A stretch of 64,000 nt of DNA from Pseudomonas fluorescens (GTDB lineage Bacteria > Pseudomonadota > Gammaproteobacteria > Pseudomonadales > Pseudomonadaceae). A model generated the notes under the pieces. That model was not told the DNA's origin, did not search any database, and worked only from the letters and a program-made list of their open reading frames with translations. Shown here piece by piece: positions 18,915-28,611 of this stretch. The first letter of the stretch is position 1, and each line of letters begins with the position of its first letter. Location of the stretch: NCBI RefSeq assembly GCF_902497995.1, contig NZ_CABVII010000009.1, positions 124,001 to 188,000 of the forward strand, in the 5' to 3' direction. The position numbers and the translations under genes were made by a program.

Positions 18915-19202
18915 ATGGAAAGTATCAGTCTATTGCTCGGTGAGGCTCTGAGCCCGTATCAGGTAACGTTGACCCCGTCGGGACCCCAGGGCGAATGCCT
19001 GGTGACCCTGAAAAATTCGACTGGCGCCATGGTGGTCGAACGGGAATTCAATCAGGCACAGTTGACCGATAAGCGTCTGCTGACGGATGTGGTCGACGGG
19101 TTGCATCGCGATGTGCTGATTGCCGAAGGGCGTCTGGAACCCTGCGTTATCGCAGCGTTACGCAATGCTGCTCAGGGCAAGACCCTGGTCAGCCGAAAAT
19201 GA
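18915..19202 (+). CDS. DUF3509 domain protein
   Basis: A 95-residue protein (MESISLLLGEALSPYQVTLTPSGPQGECLVTL...) that matches what I recall of the Pseudomonas DUF3509 family; function unknown. The start is set at ATG 18915; a GTG at 18903 would add four residues. It has no obvious operon partners and is followed by a hairpin at 19322. Confidence 0.75.
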   Translation: MESISLLLGEALSPYQVTLTPSGPQGECLVTLKNSTGAMVVEREFNQAQLTDKRLLTDVVDGLHRDVLIAEGRLEPCVIAALRNAAQGKTLVSRK

Positions 19203-19321
19203 ATTGTTTTTTGTGGGAACCTTCCTGCCCCAAGGTCGGTCAGAACATATAACAGCAGGATCAAGCATTGTGCTCCGGTGCTTGTAGCTTGCTGTTACTG
19301 GTCTTTATGTAGGCCACGTTT

Positions 19322-19360
19322 AACCCCGAGTCGTCTCCCCACTTCTCGGGGTTTCTTTTT
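19322..19360. terminator. Terminator between convergent genes
   Basis: AACCCCGAG and CTCGGGGTT pair across a 14-base loop and a TTTCTTTTT run follows on the + strand. It lies between the DUF3509 gene and the convergent substrate-binding-type gene. Confidence 0.7.
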
Positions 19361-19372
19361 GTCCGCGATTTG

Positions 19373-20314
19373 TCATTGCCCGGCCTGCTGGCTGAAAAAT
19401 GCCTTGCTGGCTTCCAGGTACTCGCTGCGACTGTCCGGGTCCAGCCAGGCGGCATAGGCCTCGCTCAAGCGCTCGTGGGGCAGGTTGCGCAGCAGTTGGT
19501 TGATCTCGATGATTGCCTGCCGGCCCTGGGGGGTGTCAGTACAGCCGATGTAACCGGACAGGTATTTGCCCGTGCCGCGAATCGGGTAGAACTGCAATTC
19601 GTCGTCCGCGATCCCTTGCTGCCGAGCCTGGTAGCGGATCTCCGAGCGGTACCCCAACAGCAGTCGCAAGCGTCCCAGGCGTTGCATCTGCAACAGGCTG
19701 CCCAACGCGTCGTTGCCGTAGTGGAGCGTCAGCGCATCGGCGGGTGCCTGTTTTAGCAGTGCATCGAGAGACTCGCCGTAGTTGCGCTCGGCAATGATTC
19801 CCAGCTTCTCACCGCCGCCGGCCAGCAGGGCCGCGAGGTCCACTTCGCCGTCCTTGATAAAAGGCGTCAGCAGCTCCCGATCGACGCGCCGCACTGCCAG
19901 GCCATTGCTAATGGCCCGAAAGACCGGGGTGGAAAACGCCATCCAGCTGGCGCGTTCCTGGCTCCAGTTCAGCGCCGCATCGCACGTGAGGGAGGGTTCG
20001 TGGAGCATCTGCAAGCCGCGAGCGCGATTGACCCGCATCAGGGTGTGTTCGTATTGCGGCATGCGCGCTATCAGCAACGGCAGCAGTTGATCGATGACGC
20101 CCTGGCCCTTTTCCGGTCCTTCGAAAATCATCAGCGGTGGCAGATCGCGCAACAGCCAGACCAGAGTTTCCTTGGGCTGCGCCAGTGTCGACTGAGCCTG
20201 ACCGGCGAGCAAGAGGAAAACCGCCCATGCGCACAGCGCTCGTCCGCCAGACGACAGGCAGTGGTTGATGAGTCGCGCAGACAGGCGTTGCAGCTTAGAT
20301 GGCGCCGTCTTCAC
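19373..20314 (-). CDS. Periplasmic substrate-binding-like protein (TIGR02285 type)
   Basis: About 313 residues with a hydrophobic export signal (ALCAWAVFLLLAGQAQSTLA) and a fold like the amino-acid-binding SBP_bac_3 family (ETLVWLLRDLPPLMIFEG..., WMAFSTPVFRAISNGLAVRR). No transporter genes lie nearby, as is usual for this group. The start is uncertain: a GTG at 20314 overlaps the upstream CoA-transferase gene by 20 bases, and a TTG at 20347 would lengthen it by 11 residues. Ligand unknown. Confidence 0.75.
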   Translation of the reverse strand: MKTAPSKLQRLSARLINHCLSSGGRALCAWAVFLLLAGQAQSTLAQPKETLVWLLRDLPPLMIFEGPEKGQGVIDQLLPLLIARMPQYEHTLMRVNRARGLQMLHEPSLTCDAALNWSQERASWMAFSTPVFRAISNGLAVRRVDRELLTPFIKDGEVDLAALLAGGGEKLGIIAERNYGESLDALLKQAPADALTLHYGNDALGSLLQMQRLGRLRLLLGYRSEIRYQARQQGIADDELQFYPIRGTGKYLSGYIGCTDTPQGRQAIIEINQLLRNLPHERLSEAYAAWLDPDSRSEYLEASKAFFSQQAGQ

Positions 20315-21494
20315 GCAGCTTTGCGATCTGTTCCTTGTCGTAACCAAGATCGTTCAGTACCTGCGCATTGTGTTCACCCAACTGCGGCCCAACCCATTCC
20401 GATGAGCCGGGTGTCTGCGAGAGTTTCGGCACGATCCCCGGCATCTTGAAATCCTTGCCGTCCGGCAGCTTGGCCTTGAGAAACATTTCCCTGGCCAGGT
20501 ACTGCGGGTCGCTGAACATGTCCTCGGCACTGAAGATCCGGCTGGCCGGTACCTCGGCCTGATTCAACTGCTCGATGATGGCGTCCAGCGGCAGTGAGTT
20601 GACCCAGCGATCAATCACCCCATAAATCTCGTCGCGACGGCTATCGCGCCCATCGTTGCTGGCCAATAGCGGGTCGTTGGCCAGGTCTTCCCGGCCAATG
20701 AGCAGCATGAAGCGTTTGAAAATGGCATCGCCGTTGGCACCGATCTGCACATGTTTGCCGTCGGCGCTGGTGTGGATCGAGGAGGGGGTGATGCCGGGCA
20801 TGATGTTGCCGGTGCGTTCGCGGATGAAACCGAACACGTCGAACTCCGGGACCATGCTTTCCATCATGGCGAAGATCGCTTCATACAGCGCCACATCGAC
20901 CACTTGGCCCAGACCACCGTTGACTTCGCGATGACGCAGGGCCATCAGCGCACCAATCACACCCCAGAGTGCGGCAATCGAATCGCCGATGGAGATTCCG
21001 GTGCGCACCGGTGGTCGGTCTTCGAAACCGGTGATGTAGCGCAGGCCGCCCATGGATTCGCCGACGGCGCCAAACCCTGGTTGATCTTTCATCGGTCCGG
21101 TCTGACCGAATCCCGATAGACGCACCATCACCAGTTTCGGGTTCAGTGCGTGCAGGACTTCCCAGCCCAGGCCGAGTTTTTCCAGGACGCCCGGGCGAAA
21201 ATTCTCGATCAGAATGTCCGCTTCGCCGAGCAGCTTTTTCAAAATCGCCAGACCTTCCGGATGCTTGAGGTTCAGCGTCAGGGATTTCTTGTTGCGTGCC
21301 TGAACGAACCACCACAGCGAGGTGCCTTCATACAACTTGCGCCATTTGCGCAATGGGTCACCACCGTCCGGGGATTCAATCTTGATCACTTCGGCACCGA
21401 ATTCACCACAAATGCGCGAGGCAAACGGCCCGGCGATCAACGTGCCCAATTCAATGACTTTCAGACCTGAGAGCGGTTTGGCGGTGAACGGCAT
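20295..21494 (-). CDS. CaiB/BaiF family CoA-transferase
   Basis: A 399-residue class III CoA-transferase. The N-terminal LSGLKVIELGTLIAGPFASRICGEFGAEVIKIE is the classic Rossmann start of the family, and the conserved aspartate region DILIENFRPGVLEKLGL follows. These enzymes move CoA between carboxylic acids through an aspartyl-CoA anhydride. The substrate cannot be told. It ends inside the start of the next gene on the same strand, so they are translated together. Confidence 0.9.
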   Translation of the reverse strand: MPFTAKPLSGLKVIELGTLIAGPFASRICGEFGAEVIKIESPDGGDPLRKWRKLYEGTSLWWFVQARNKKSLTLNLKHPEGLAILKKLLGEADILIENFRPGVLEKLGLGWEVLHALNPKLVMVRLSGFGQTGPMKDQPGFGAVGESMGGLRYITGFEDRPPVRTGISIGDSIAALWGVIGALMALRHREVNGGLGQVVDVALYEAIFAMMESMVPEFDVFGFIRERTGNIMPGITPSSIHTSADGKHVQIGANGDAIFKRFMLLIGREDLANDPLLASNDGRDSRRDEIYGVIDRWVNSLPLDAIIEQLNQAEVPASRIFSAEDMFSDPQYLAREMFLKAKLPDGKDFKMPGIVPKLSQTPGSSEWVGPQLGEHNAQVLNDLGYDKEQIAKLREDGAI

Positions 21495-21641
21495 ACTGGA
21501 TCCTGTAGGACATGGCTTAACGGGTAGAGCGTTTTAGCATAGCCCGGCGTCAGCCGCCCAAGGTTGATTCGCCTTCAATTCGTTGATTGCCTGTTGCATC
21601 GGTTAGACTTGCCGCCTTTCCACGTATCAAGAAGCCCGTTC

Positions 21642-22184
21642 ATGGCCCAGCCGTCCACGACCTACAAGTTTGAACTGAACCTCACCGACCTCGACCGCAG
21701 CATCTACGAGAGCGTGAAGCAGACCATCGCCCGGCACCCTTCGGAAACCGAAGAACGCATGACCGTGCGCCTGCTGGCCTACGCCTTCTGGTACAACGAG
21801 CAGCTGTCGTTTGGTCGCGGTCTGTCAGACGTCGATGAACCAGCCCTGTGGGAAAAGAGCCTGGACGACCGTGTCCTGCACTGGATCGAAGTCGGCCAGC
21901 CGGACGCCGATCGCCTGACCTGGTGCTCGCGCCGCACCGAGCGCACCAGCCTGCTGGCCTACGGCAGCCTGCGCGTCTGGGAAACCAAAGTGATCCCGGC
22001 GATCAAGAACCTGAAAAACGTGCATATCGCCGCGGTACCTCAGGAAGTCCTGGAGACCCTGGCCAAAGACATGCCACGCGTGGTCAAGTGGGATGTGATG
22101 ATCAGCGAAGGGACGATTTTCGTCACCGACGACCGTGGTCAGCACGAAGTGCAGCTGCAGTGGCTGAGTGGCGAACGCGGCTGA
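21642..22184 (+). CDS. YaeQ family protein
   Basis: A 180-residue protein of the YaeQ family (MAQPSTTYKFELNLTDLDRSIYESVKQTIARHPSETEERM...), which has a PD-(D/E)XK-like fold. E. coli YaeQ was once linked to RfaH compensation; its true role is unclear. ATG 21642 fits the family start; the open frame begins 26 codons earlier in non-conserved sequence. Confidence 0.9.
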   Translation: MAQPSTTYKFELNLTDLDRSIYESVKQTIARHPSETEERMTVRLLAYAFWYNEQLSFGRGLSDVDEPALWEKSLDDRVLHWIEVGQPDADRLTWCSRRTERTSLLAYGSLRVWETKVIPAIKNLKNVHIAAVPQEVLETLAKDMPRVVKWDVMISEGTIFVTDDRGQHEVQLQWLSGERG

Positions 22185-22250
22185 TTAATCTGCGCTGTAC
22201 CGCATCAACCGGTTTTGTCCCACTTATCCAAGAGAAGCCCCCGTCACCCC

Positions 22251-23960
22251 ATGCGCATCGAACCTCGCCTGTTGCCCGACCCCCTGCCATCGCTCGGTGA
22301 TCTGCCACCGCTGTTGACCCGCCTGTACGCGGCGCGGGGGGTGCAGTGCGAAGCCGAGCTGGACAAGAGCCTGGCGCGGCTGATTCCGTTCCAGCGGCTG
22401 AAGGGCATCGAGGGCGCGGTGGATTTGCTGGTGGCGGCGCTGGAGCAGCGCCAGCGGATTCTGATCGTCGGTGACTTCGACGCCGATGGTGCGACGGCCA
22501 GTACCGTGGGCAAGTTGGGGTTGCAGCTGTTGGGCGCGGCTCATGTCGACTATCTGGTGCCGAATCGATTTGAATATGGTTATGGCCTGACTCCGGAAAT
22601 CGTCGAAGTCGCATTGACCCGCGACCCTCAACTGCTGATTACCGTGGATAACGGCATCTCCAGCGTCGAAGGCGTGGCAGCGGCGAAAAAGGCCGGGCTC
22701 AAGGTCCTGGTCACCGACCACCACTTGCCTGGCGATGAGCTGCCGCTGGCCGATGCCATCGTCAATCCCAACCAGCCGGGTTGTGAGTTCCCGAGCAAGG
22801 CGTTGGCCGGTGTCGGGGTGATTTTCTATGTGTTGATGGCCTTGCGCGCGCGTTTACGCAGCCTGGGCTGGTACGAGAGCACGCCGCAGCCCAATATCGG
22901 CGAGTTACTGGATCTGGTGGCGCTCGGCAGCGTCGCCGACGTGGTGCCGCTGGACGCCAACAACCGGATTCTGGTGCATCAGGGCCTGGAGCGCATTCGC
23001 GCCGGACGTGCTCGACCGGGGATCAAGGCGATCCTCGAAGTGGCCAAGCGCGACCCTGCGCGCATTACCTCCACCGATCTGGGGTTCATTGTCGGGCCAC
23101 GCCTGAATGCGGCCGGCCGGCTGGATGACATGAGCCTGGGCATCGAATGCCTGCTCACTGAAGACGTCGGGATCGCGCGTGAAATGGCAGCACAGCTCGA
23201 CGGCATGAACCAGGATCGCAAATCCATCGAGCAGGGCATGCAGCGCGAGGCGCTGGCCCAACTCAAGGACTTGCCGGTTGAATCGATGCCGTTTGGCCTG
23301 TGCCTGTTCGATCCCGAGTGGCACCAAGGCGTCATCGGCATCCTCGCCTCGCGTATGAAAGAACGCTATTTCCGTCCGACCATCGCCTTTGCCGATGCAG
23401 GCGATGGCCTGCTCAAGGGCTCGGGGCGTTCGGTCCAGGGGTTTCATATTCGTGACGCCTTGAGCGTGGTGGCGGCGCAGCATCCGCATCTGATCAGCAA
23501 ATACGGCGGCCATGCCATGGCGGCAGGCCTGACACTGCCGGAAGCGAATTTTCCGTTGTTCGCCGAAGCCTTCGATGCCGAAGTGCGTCGGCAATTGCGC
23601 GAAGAGGACCTGACCGGTCGGCTGCTGTCGGACGGCACCCTGGCAGTCGAGGAATTTCACCTGGAACTGGCCCGTGCCCTGCGTCATGCCGGTCCTTGGG
23701 GGCAGCACTTTCCGGAGCCGCTGTTTCATGGGGTTTTCCAGTTGGTCGAGCAGCGCGTCGTCGGCGAGCGGCACCTCAAGGTGGTGCTCAAAAGCGAATG
23801 TGGCTCGGTGAAACTCGATGGCATCGCCTTTGGCATCGACCGCGATATCTGGCCGAATCCGACCATCAAATGGGTGGAACTGGCCTACAAGCTCGATCTC
23901 AACGAGTTTCGCGGGAATGAGACGGTGCAGCTGATGATTGTCCATATCGAACCGCGTTGA
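22251..23960 (+). CDS. recJ: Single-stranded-DNA-specific exonuclease RecJ
   Basis: A 569-residue 5'-3' exonuclease used in RecF-pathway recombination and mismatch repair. The DHH phosphoesterase motifs are visible (GDFDADGATAST and VTDHHLPGDELP), followed by the DHHA1 region (GRSVQGFHIRDALSVVAAQHPHLISKYGGHAMAAGLTL) and an OB-like C-terminal part. Start at ATG 22251 agrees with the family length. Confidence 0.95.
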   Translation: MRIEPRLLPDPLPSLGDLPPLLTRLYAARGVQCEAELDKSLARLIPFQRLKGIEGAVDLLVAALEQRQRILIVGDFDADGATASTVGKLGLQLLGAAHVDYLVPNRFEYGYGLTPEIVEVALTRDPQLLITVDNGISSVEGVAAAKKAGLKVLVTDHHLPGDELPLADAIVNPNQPGCEFPSKALAGVGVIFYVLMALRARLRSLGWYESTPQPNIGELLDLVALGSVADVVPLDANNRILVHQGLERIRAGRARPGIKAILEVAKRDPARITSTDLGFIVGPRLNAAGRLDDMSLGIECLLTEDVGIAREMAAQLDGMNQDRKSIEQGMQREALAQLKDLPVESMPFGLCLFDPEWHQGVIGILASRMKERYFRPTIAFADAGDGLLKGSGRSVQGFHIRDALSVVAAQHPHLISKYGGHAMAAGLTLPEANFPLFAEAFDAEVRRQLREEDLTGRLLSDGTLAVEEFHLELARALRHAGPWGQHFPEPLFHGVFQLVEQRVVGERHLKVVLKSECGSVKLDGIAFGIDRDIWPNPTIKWVELAYKLDLNEFRGNETVQLMIVHIEPR

Positions 23961-23969
23961 GCCCTTCGC

Positions 23970-23997
23970 TGTAGGAGCGAGGCTTGCCCGCGAAGGC
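23970..23997 (+). repeat. Single REP copy
   Basis: GTAGGAGCGAGGCTTGCCCG-type copy just after the recJ stop, without a nearby inverted partner. Confidence 0.8.
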
Positions 23998-24195
23998 GAT
24001 CTTCCTGACGCCCAATATCCCCGGAACCCTCCACCGTCCCCCGATGTCGACTAGGCTCTAAGCACTGCTTGATAATCCTTGTGACGTCTTGTCGAAATTT
24101 TTGCCCGCGGGGGCGGGTGCTGCAGCTTTTTTCCTGTCACTCGTCGACTTTCAAACAGAACCCTGGAGCCTGCCCACTGATTCGAGAGGTGCCCC

Positions 24196-25302
24196 ATGAG
24201 TCTGCTGCTTGAACCCTACACCATTCGCCAATTGACCCTGCTCAACCGCATTGCGGTCTCGCCGATGTGCCAGTACTCGAGCGTGGATGGCCTGGCCAAT
24301 GACTGGCACCTGGTCCACCTTGGCAGCCGCGCTGTCGGCGGTGCCGGCCTGGTGTTTACCGAAGCCACGGCGGTCACTGCCGACGGACGGATCACCGCCG
24401 ATGACCTCGGGCTGTGGAACGACGAACAGATCGAACCCCTGCAACGTATCACCCGCTTCATCACCGCCCAAGGCGCCGTGGCCGGTATTCAGTTGGCCCA
24501 TGCCGGACGCAAGGCCAGCACCTGGCGGCCGTGGCTGGGCAAGCATGGCAGTGTCAAGCCCGATGCCGGTGGCTGGACGCCGGTCGGTCCTTCGCCGATC
24601 GCTTTCGATCCACAGCACACCCAACCCAGACAGCTTGATGAAGGCCAGATCGCCGACATCATTCAGGCCTTTGTCGACTCGGCCAAGAGGGCGCTGACCG
24701 CCGGTTTCAAAGTGGTCGAAATACACGCCGCCCACGGTTATCTGTTGCACCAGTTCCTGTCGCCCCTGAGTAATCAGCGACGGGATCAATATGGCGGTTC
24801 GTTCGAAAATAGAATTCGGCTGGTGCTGCAAGTCACCGAGGCGGTGCGTGCTGTATGGCCCGAGGAGTTGCCGCTGTTTGTGCGGGTGTCGGCCACCGAT
24901 TGGGTGGAAGACGGCTGGAACCCCGATGAAACCGTCGAACTGGCGCGGCGCCTTCAGGCTTTGGGCGTGGACCTGATCGACGTGTCGTCGGGTGGTACGG
25001 CGGTCAACGCCGAGATTCCCACAGGGCCGGGTTATCAGACCCGCTTCGCCGAACGTGTGCGCAAGGAGTCAGGCATTGCCACCGGCACTGTAGGAATGAT
25101 TACCGAGCCCGCTCAGGCCGAGCACATATTGCGCACCTGTCAGGCCGACATCATCTTCCTGGCTCGGGAACTGTTGCGCGATCCGTACTGGCCATTGCAT
25201 GCCGATGACGACCTGGGTGGGCGCAAGGCCATCTGGCCGGCGCAGTATCAGCGGGCCACCCATCGGGAGCAGCCGATTCATGAGTCGGATTTGCGGGACT
25301 GA
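24196..25302 (+). CDS. NADH:flavin oxidoreductase, old yellow enzyme family (XenA/YqjM-like)
   Basis: A 368-residue FMN ene-reductase. Markers are LNRIAVSPMCQYSS (flavin-site cysteine of the YqjM/XenA class), GIQLAHAGRKAS with the substrate-binding histidine stretch HAAHGYLLHQFLSPLSNQRRDQYGGSFENR, and GMITEPAQAEHIL near the end. It reduces activated C=C bonds, and some members reduce nitro compounds and xenobiotics. It stands alone, followed by a terminator. Confidence 0.92.
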   Translation: MSLLLEPYTIRQLTLLNRIAVSPMCQYSSVDGLANDWHLVHLGSRAVGGAGLVFTEATAVTADGRITADDLGLWNDEQIEPLQRITRFITAQGAVAGIQLAHAGRKASTWRPWLGKHGSVKPDAGGWTPVGPSPIAFDPQHTQPRQLDEGQIADIIQAFVDSAKRALTAGFKVVEIHAAHGYLLHQFLSPLSNQRRDQYGGSFENRIRLVLQVTEAVRAVWPEELPLFVRVSATDWVEDGWNPDETVELARRLQALGVDLIDVSSGGTAVNAEIPTGPGYQTRFAERVRKESGIATGTVGMITEPAQAEHILRTCQADIIFLARELLRDPYWPLHADDDLGGRKAIWPAQYQRATHREQPIHESDLRD

Positions 25303-25318
25303 GTGAGGCTGTAAAAAC

Positions 25319-25351
25319 AAAAAAGCCCCGGTCGAGTTGATCGGGGCTTTT
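25319..25351 (+). terminator. Terminator after the old yellow enzyme gene
   Basis: AAAAGCCCCG and CGGGGCTTTT pair around GTCGAGTTGAT, 17 bases after the stop. Confidence 0.9.
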
Positions 25352-25390
25352 GCATATCTGTGCCGGAATGTTTGTTGCCGGCTCGGCCGT

Positions 25391-25490
25391 CTTCGCGGGC
25401 AAGTCGAATCGTCGCACCGCCGCTCCCACACTTGATCGCATTCCTTCTGGATGAACGAGGTCAACTGTGGGAGCGGGCTTGCCCGCGAAG
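25391..25490. repeat. REP pair, mixed type
   Basis: A CTTCGCGGGCAAG half with a CCGCCGCTCCCACA variant, and an inverted GTGGGAGCGGGCTTGCCCGCGAA half, between convergent genes. Confidence 0.8.
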
Positions 25491-25516
25491 GGGCCCGCCC
25501 AGACAGCCACTTACCT

Positions 25517-27142
25517 TCAGGTGTACTTACGCTTCTCCGGCGCCGGCGGGAAGTACTGGTACAACCAGGTTTCACTCAAGGTCCGGTCATTGGTGCGAAT
25601 GAACAACCGCAGCTCCACCGGCGCCACGCTGTCATTGGTCGGGTACCAGTCGAACGTGATCCGATAGCCCTTGATGGCATCCAGAACCAACACGTTGAAG
25701 TCTTTCACCTCACCGTTCGAGCAAGTGACCACAGGCTCGATCCCCGCACCCTCCGGCAAGCGATCAAGACCGCCGCCCGTGAAGTCCACGGCAAACCGTC
25801 GCGCCCAGACGGGCGGGTAATGCTCACCAGGCGCCCAGCCTTCGATGAAGCCGCCCATGCCCGAACGGGTCGCATTGACCCGCGCCAGCGGTGTACTCAC
25901 CGGTGGCAGCGCGCTCCAGTAGAGCTTGTAGCCGTAGTTCAGCGAGTCACCGGCCGCCACCGGTTTTTTCGGGGTCCAGAAGGCAACGATGTTATCCAGG
26001 GTTTCGCCGGTCGTAGGAATTTCCAACAGATCGATCGAGCCTTCGCCCCAGGCAGTCGTAGGTTCTACCCACAGGCTTGGGCGCTTGCTGTACCAGTCGA
26101 CGGTATCCTGATAATTGGCGAACTCGTGATCGGTCTGTACCAGGCCGAAACCTTTTGGATCGGTGTCGGCGAAGGCATTGAATTGCAGGGTGGCCGGGTT
26201 GTTCAGGGGACGGCAGATCCACTCGCCATTGCCACGCCACATCGCCAGGCGATCGGAGTCGTGGATTTGCGGATGAATGGTGTCGCACATGCGGCGCTCA
26301 TGGGTGCCGCAGCTGAACATGCTGGTCATCGGCGCGATGCCCAACTGTTCGATGGCGGTGCGCGCATTGATGTGAGCATCGATGTCCATCACCACGCGTT
26401 CGGCCTGGCAATCGATGTCGAAACGGTAGGCGCCGGTGGCGCTCGGCGAATCCAGCAGGGCGTAGACCACGAAGCGAGTACTGTCCTTGCCCGGCGTCTC
26501 GAACCAGAACTTGGTGAAGTCCGGGAATTCCTCGCGCTTTTTGGCATAGGTATCGATCGCCAGGCCGCGAGCCGACAGACCGTACTGGCCAGTGGCGTCT
26601 ACCGCGCGGAAATAACTGGCCCCAAGGAACGACAACACGTCGTGCCTGTCCAGCTCCGGGGCCTTGAACAGCTTGAACCCGGAAAACCCCAGGTCGCCGG
26701 TGAGTTGCTTGGTGTCGACCGTGGTTTTTTCATAGTTGAACAGGGATGGGCGGAAATGCACCTCGCGCGCCTGACGCGTCTTGGGGTCGACGCTGTACAT
26801 GCGCACCGGCTGTTTGAAACCCATGCCGACGTGGAAAAACTGCACATCCAGTTGACCGTTCAGATCTTTCCACAGGGAGTGGTTGCCGTCGTAGCGGATC
26901 GCGTTGAAGTTCTGCGGAGTCATGGTCGCCAGGGTCGGCGGCAGCAGCTGTTTGGTGTCCTGGTAGCGGTTACCGGCCAGTTGCCTGGCCTGGATCTTCA
27001 AGGCTTCGAAGTCGAACGCCTGAGCCTCGCCATCGGCCGCTCCATTACCGGCCCAGGCTCGAGCGGCCAGCAGGCCGGAGGCCGAGAGACCGGTGTAAGC
27101 CGCGATGGCCATGGACGCTTTGAGCAAATTCCTGCGGTGCAT
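25517..27142 (-). CDS. opgD: Glucan biosynthesis protein D (periplasmic)
   Basis: A 541-residue protein of the MdoG/MdoD family needed for osmoregulated periplasmic glucans. The start [23 protein letters not shown] has a twin-arginine signal, as expected for OpgD, and family segments such as [13 protein letters not shown] and [23 protein letters not shown] follow. The open frame extends 14 codons upstream of ATG 27142, but the Tat signal fixes the start. Confidence 0.94.
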   Translation of the reverse strand: MHRRNLLKASMAIAAYTGLSASGLLAARAWAGNGAADGEAQAFDFEALKIQARQLAGNRYQDTKQLLPPTLATMTPQNFNAIRYDGNHSLWKDLNGQLDVQFFHVGMGFKQPVRMYSVDPKTRQAREVHFRPSLFNYEKTTVDTKQLTGDLGFSGFKLFKAPELDRHDVLSFLGASYFRAVDATGQYGLSARGLAIDTYAKKREEFPDFTKFWFETPGKDSTRFVVYALLDSPSATGAYRFDIDCQAERVVMDIDAHINARTAIEQLGIAPMTSMFSCGTHERRMCDTIHPQIHDSDRLAMWRGNGEWICRPLNNPATLQFNAFADTDPKGFGLVQTDHEFANYQDTVDWYSKRPSLWVEPTTAWGEGSIDLLEIPTTGETLDNIVAFWTPKKPVAAGDSLNYGYKLYWSALPPVSTPLARVNATRSGMGGFIEGWAPGEHYPPVWARRFAVDFTGGGLDRLPEGAGIEPVVTCSNGEVKDFNVLVLDAIKGYRITFDWYPTNDSVAPVELRLFIRTNDRTLSETWLYQYFPPAPEKRKYT

Positions 27143-27552
27143 AAGTACAACCTGTCGTGAACAATCCCGTACCGTTCCTGGCACATTGGATCAAAAATGG
27201 AGGTTCGGACATGCCTTCGGCCAAACGCAACGGACTTTAAACAGATGCCAAATAGCTTAAACCGTTCGGTCGCAGAGAAAAAATGATTGATGGCGTGACG
27301 ATGGCGTGGCAATGAAACAAGACATGTCAGGAAAAATGTCCGACAGAGATTTCTGATTTACAGGGCATTTCTGCTTTTTTCGACTAATTACTCTAAAAAT
27401 TGCTTTTCAGCCTGAATAACTTCCTATTCTATGGACATGACCGGTTTCTGCCCTCAGGCCGGTGGGATTCAGTTGGCACAAGGTGACCGCTGAAAAAGGG
27501 TAGGGCGATGCGGCTTTTCAAGTTTTCTCTGACGTATAGAAGGACATCGTCC
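27143..27552. other. Non-coding stretch between opgD and a small gene
   Basis: About 410 bases, visibly A+T-richer than the neighbours around 27240-27430. It should hold the opgD promoter (on the minus strand). A weak hairpin (CCGG...CCGG near 27440-27465) precedes the small gene. I see no other gene. Confidence 0.5.
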
Positions 27553-27738
27553 ATGTCGAAAGTACAAGGCATCACCGAACTGTTGGGAATCTTTCCGTGC
27601 CTGGTCACCGGGCGAAGGAGGCGCCGGCTCAATTCCGAGGAAATGAAACTGGTGGAGCGCTATCGTGAGTTGTCGGAGAGCGACCGGATTGCCATGCGCT
27701 ATCTGGTGGACGCGATGAGGAGTGTTTCGCGGTTTTGA
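27553..27738 (+). CDS. Small conserved hypothetical protein
   Basis: A 61-residue protein, MSKVQGITELLGIFPCLVTG then [41 protein letters not shown]. The basic patch and helical tail look like a small DNA- or protein-binding helix unit; I recall similar small proteins in other Pseudomonas, but the function is not known. I chose ATG 27553; an ATG at 27508 would add 15 residues. Its last 94 bases, with a few bases beyond the stop, are repeated at 29219-29312. Confidence 0.65.
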   Translation: MSKVQGITELLGIFPCLVTGRRRRRLNSEEMKLVERYRELSESDRIAMRYLVDAMRSVSRF

Positions 27739-27786
27739 GGAGGTGCGGCATCCAGCGGTGGTGATTGTGCTGCGGCTGGATGGCGC

Positions 27787-28077
27787 CTACCAATCCTGCG
27801 GTCGTTCTGCACGCTGATGTAGAACCCGCAACACTTGGATTTGGCCATGCATCAATCGATAAGGAGCGATAAATGGATACTGACCCAATACCAGTTCACG
27901 GACATCAGGCATGACAGAGGGCCTGCCCGATCCCGGGAATTGTTCCAGCTGATGGAAAGACTGCAAAATCGACGAAATGATCTCTGTCGCAGCCTCAGCA
28001 CCCATAACACCTTGGTAGTACTCGTGAATGGCCTCGAGGTCGCTTTCAGCTTTTTCAGTCAGTACTACACTCGGCAC
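27787..28077 (-). CDS. Type II toxin, RelE/ParE family
   Basis: A 96-residue toxin-like protein: VVLTEKAESDLEAIHEYYQ at the start and GSGRPSVMPDVRELVLGQYPFIAPYRL in the middle are ParE/RelE-superfamily features. ParE members poison gyrase; RelE members cut mRNA, so the target is open. It starts with a GTG that overlaps the antitoxin gene by 23 bases, the usual coupling. Confidence 0.85.
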   Translation of the reverse strand: MPSVVLTEKAESDLEAIHEYYQGVMGAEAATEIISSILQSFHQLEQFPGSGRPSVMPDVRELVLGQYPFIAPYRLMHGQIQVLRVLHQRAERPQDW

Positions 28078-28303
28078 GTTTTGCCCACTTAGCCTTCACG
28101 GCGTCAAGATCGGTAAGTTTTCCCGCGTCGGCATCCGCTATGCCGTCACTTATGGCTTGCAGATGCCATGACTCGGCTTCTACATATCGAACCAACGCAC
28201 GCTTGAGATGGTACTGACGGTCACGATCGGTGGCTGCAGCCAACTGATCCAGTTGTTGGGCCAGCAGCTCTTCAACGCGAAAGGATAAAACTGGCGAGGC
28301 CAT
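28055..28303 (-). CDS. Antitoxin, ribbon-helix-helix type
   Basis: An 82-residue partner of the downstream toxin. The N-terminal PVLSFRVEELLAQQLDQLAAATDRDRQYHLKRALVRYV is a ribbon-helix-helix DNA-binding domain; the acidic rest (GIADADAGKLTDLDAVKAKWAKRA) would wrap the toxin. It precedes the toxin and probably represses both genes through the repeat upstream. Confidence 0.85.
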   Translation of the reverse strand: MASPVLSFRVEELLAQQLDQLAAATDRDRQYHLKRALVRYVEAESWHLQAISDGIADADAGKLTDLDAVKAKWAKRAECSTD

Positions 28304-28320
28304 GGTGGCTCTCCTAAAGA

Positions 28321-28346
28321 TGTATACACTGTAAACTGTGTAAACA
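28321..28346. promoter_or_regulatory. Candidate operator of the ParE-type module
   Basis: An imperfect inverted repeat with TGTATACAC and GTGTAAACA ends and a repeated GTTTACA core lies about 20 bases upstream of the antitoxin start. RHH antitoxins bind such repeats; binding here is inferred. Confidence 0.5.
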
Positions 28347-28611
28347 CACTAAGCCTAACCCTCATTTTCGTCAACCAATATGGCGTGCATTGGATTGAGG
28401 AAACTCTAGCGGGCGAGAACAAAACAAACAGCCTGGATGTATTTCGAAATGCATAGATGCCCCATACCGTCGATTGCGCAGGGGCGAACACTCCTGTCGA
28501 TGGATTCGTCAAAAGATTTCAACCCGTGACAGCTCCTGCATCGATCGCAAGAACCTTAGATATCGCACAGTCCGCAGCCCCCCAGCTGCCGCAGGCTACG
28601 ATCTTTGCGCT

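Noticed and set aside
27440..27465. Hairpin before the small conserved gene as a terminator
   Set aside because: The stem is short and no T-run follows.
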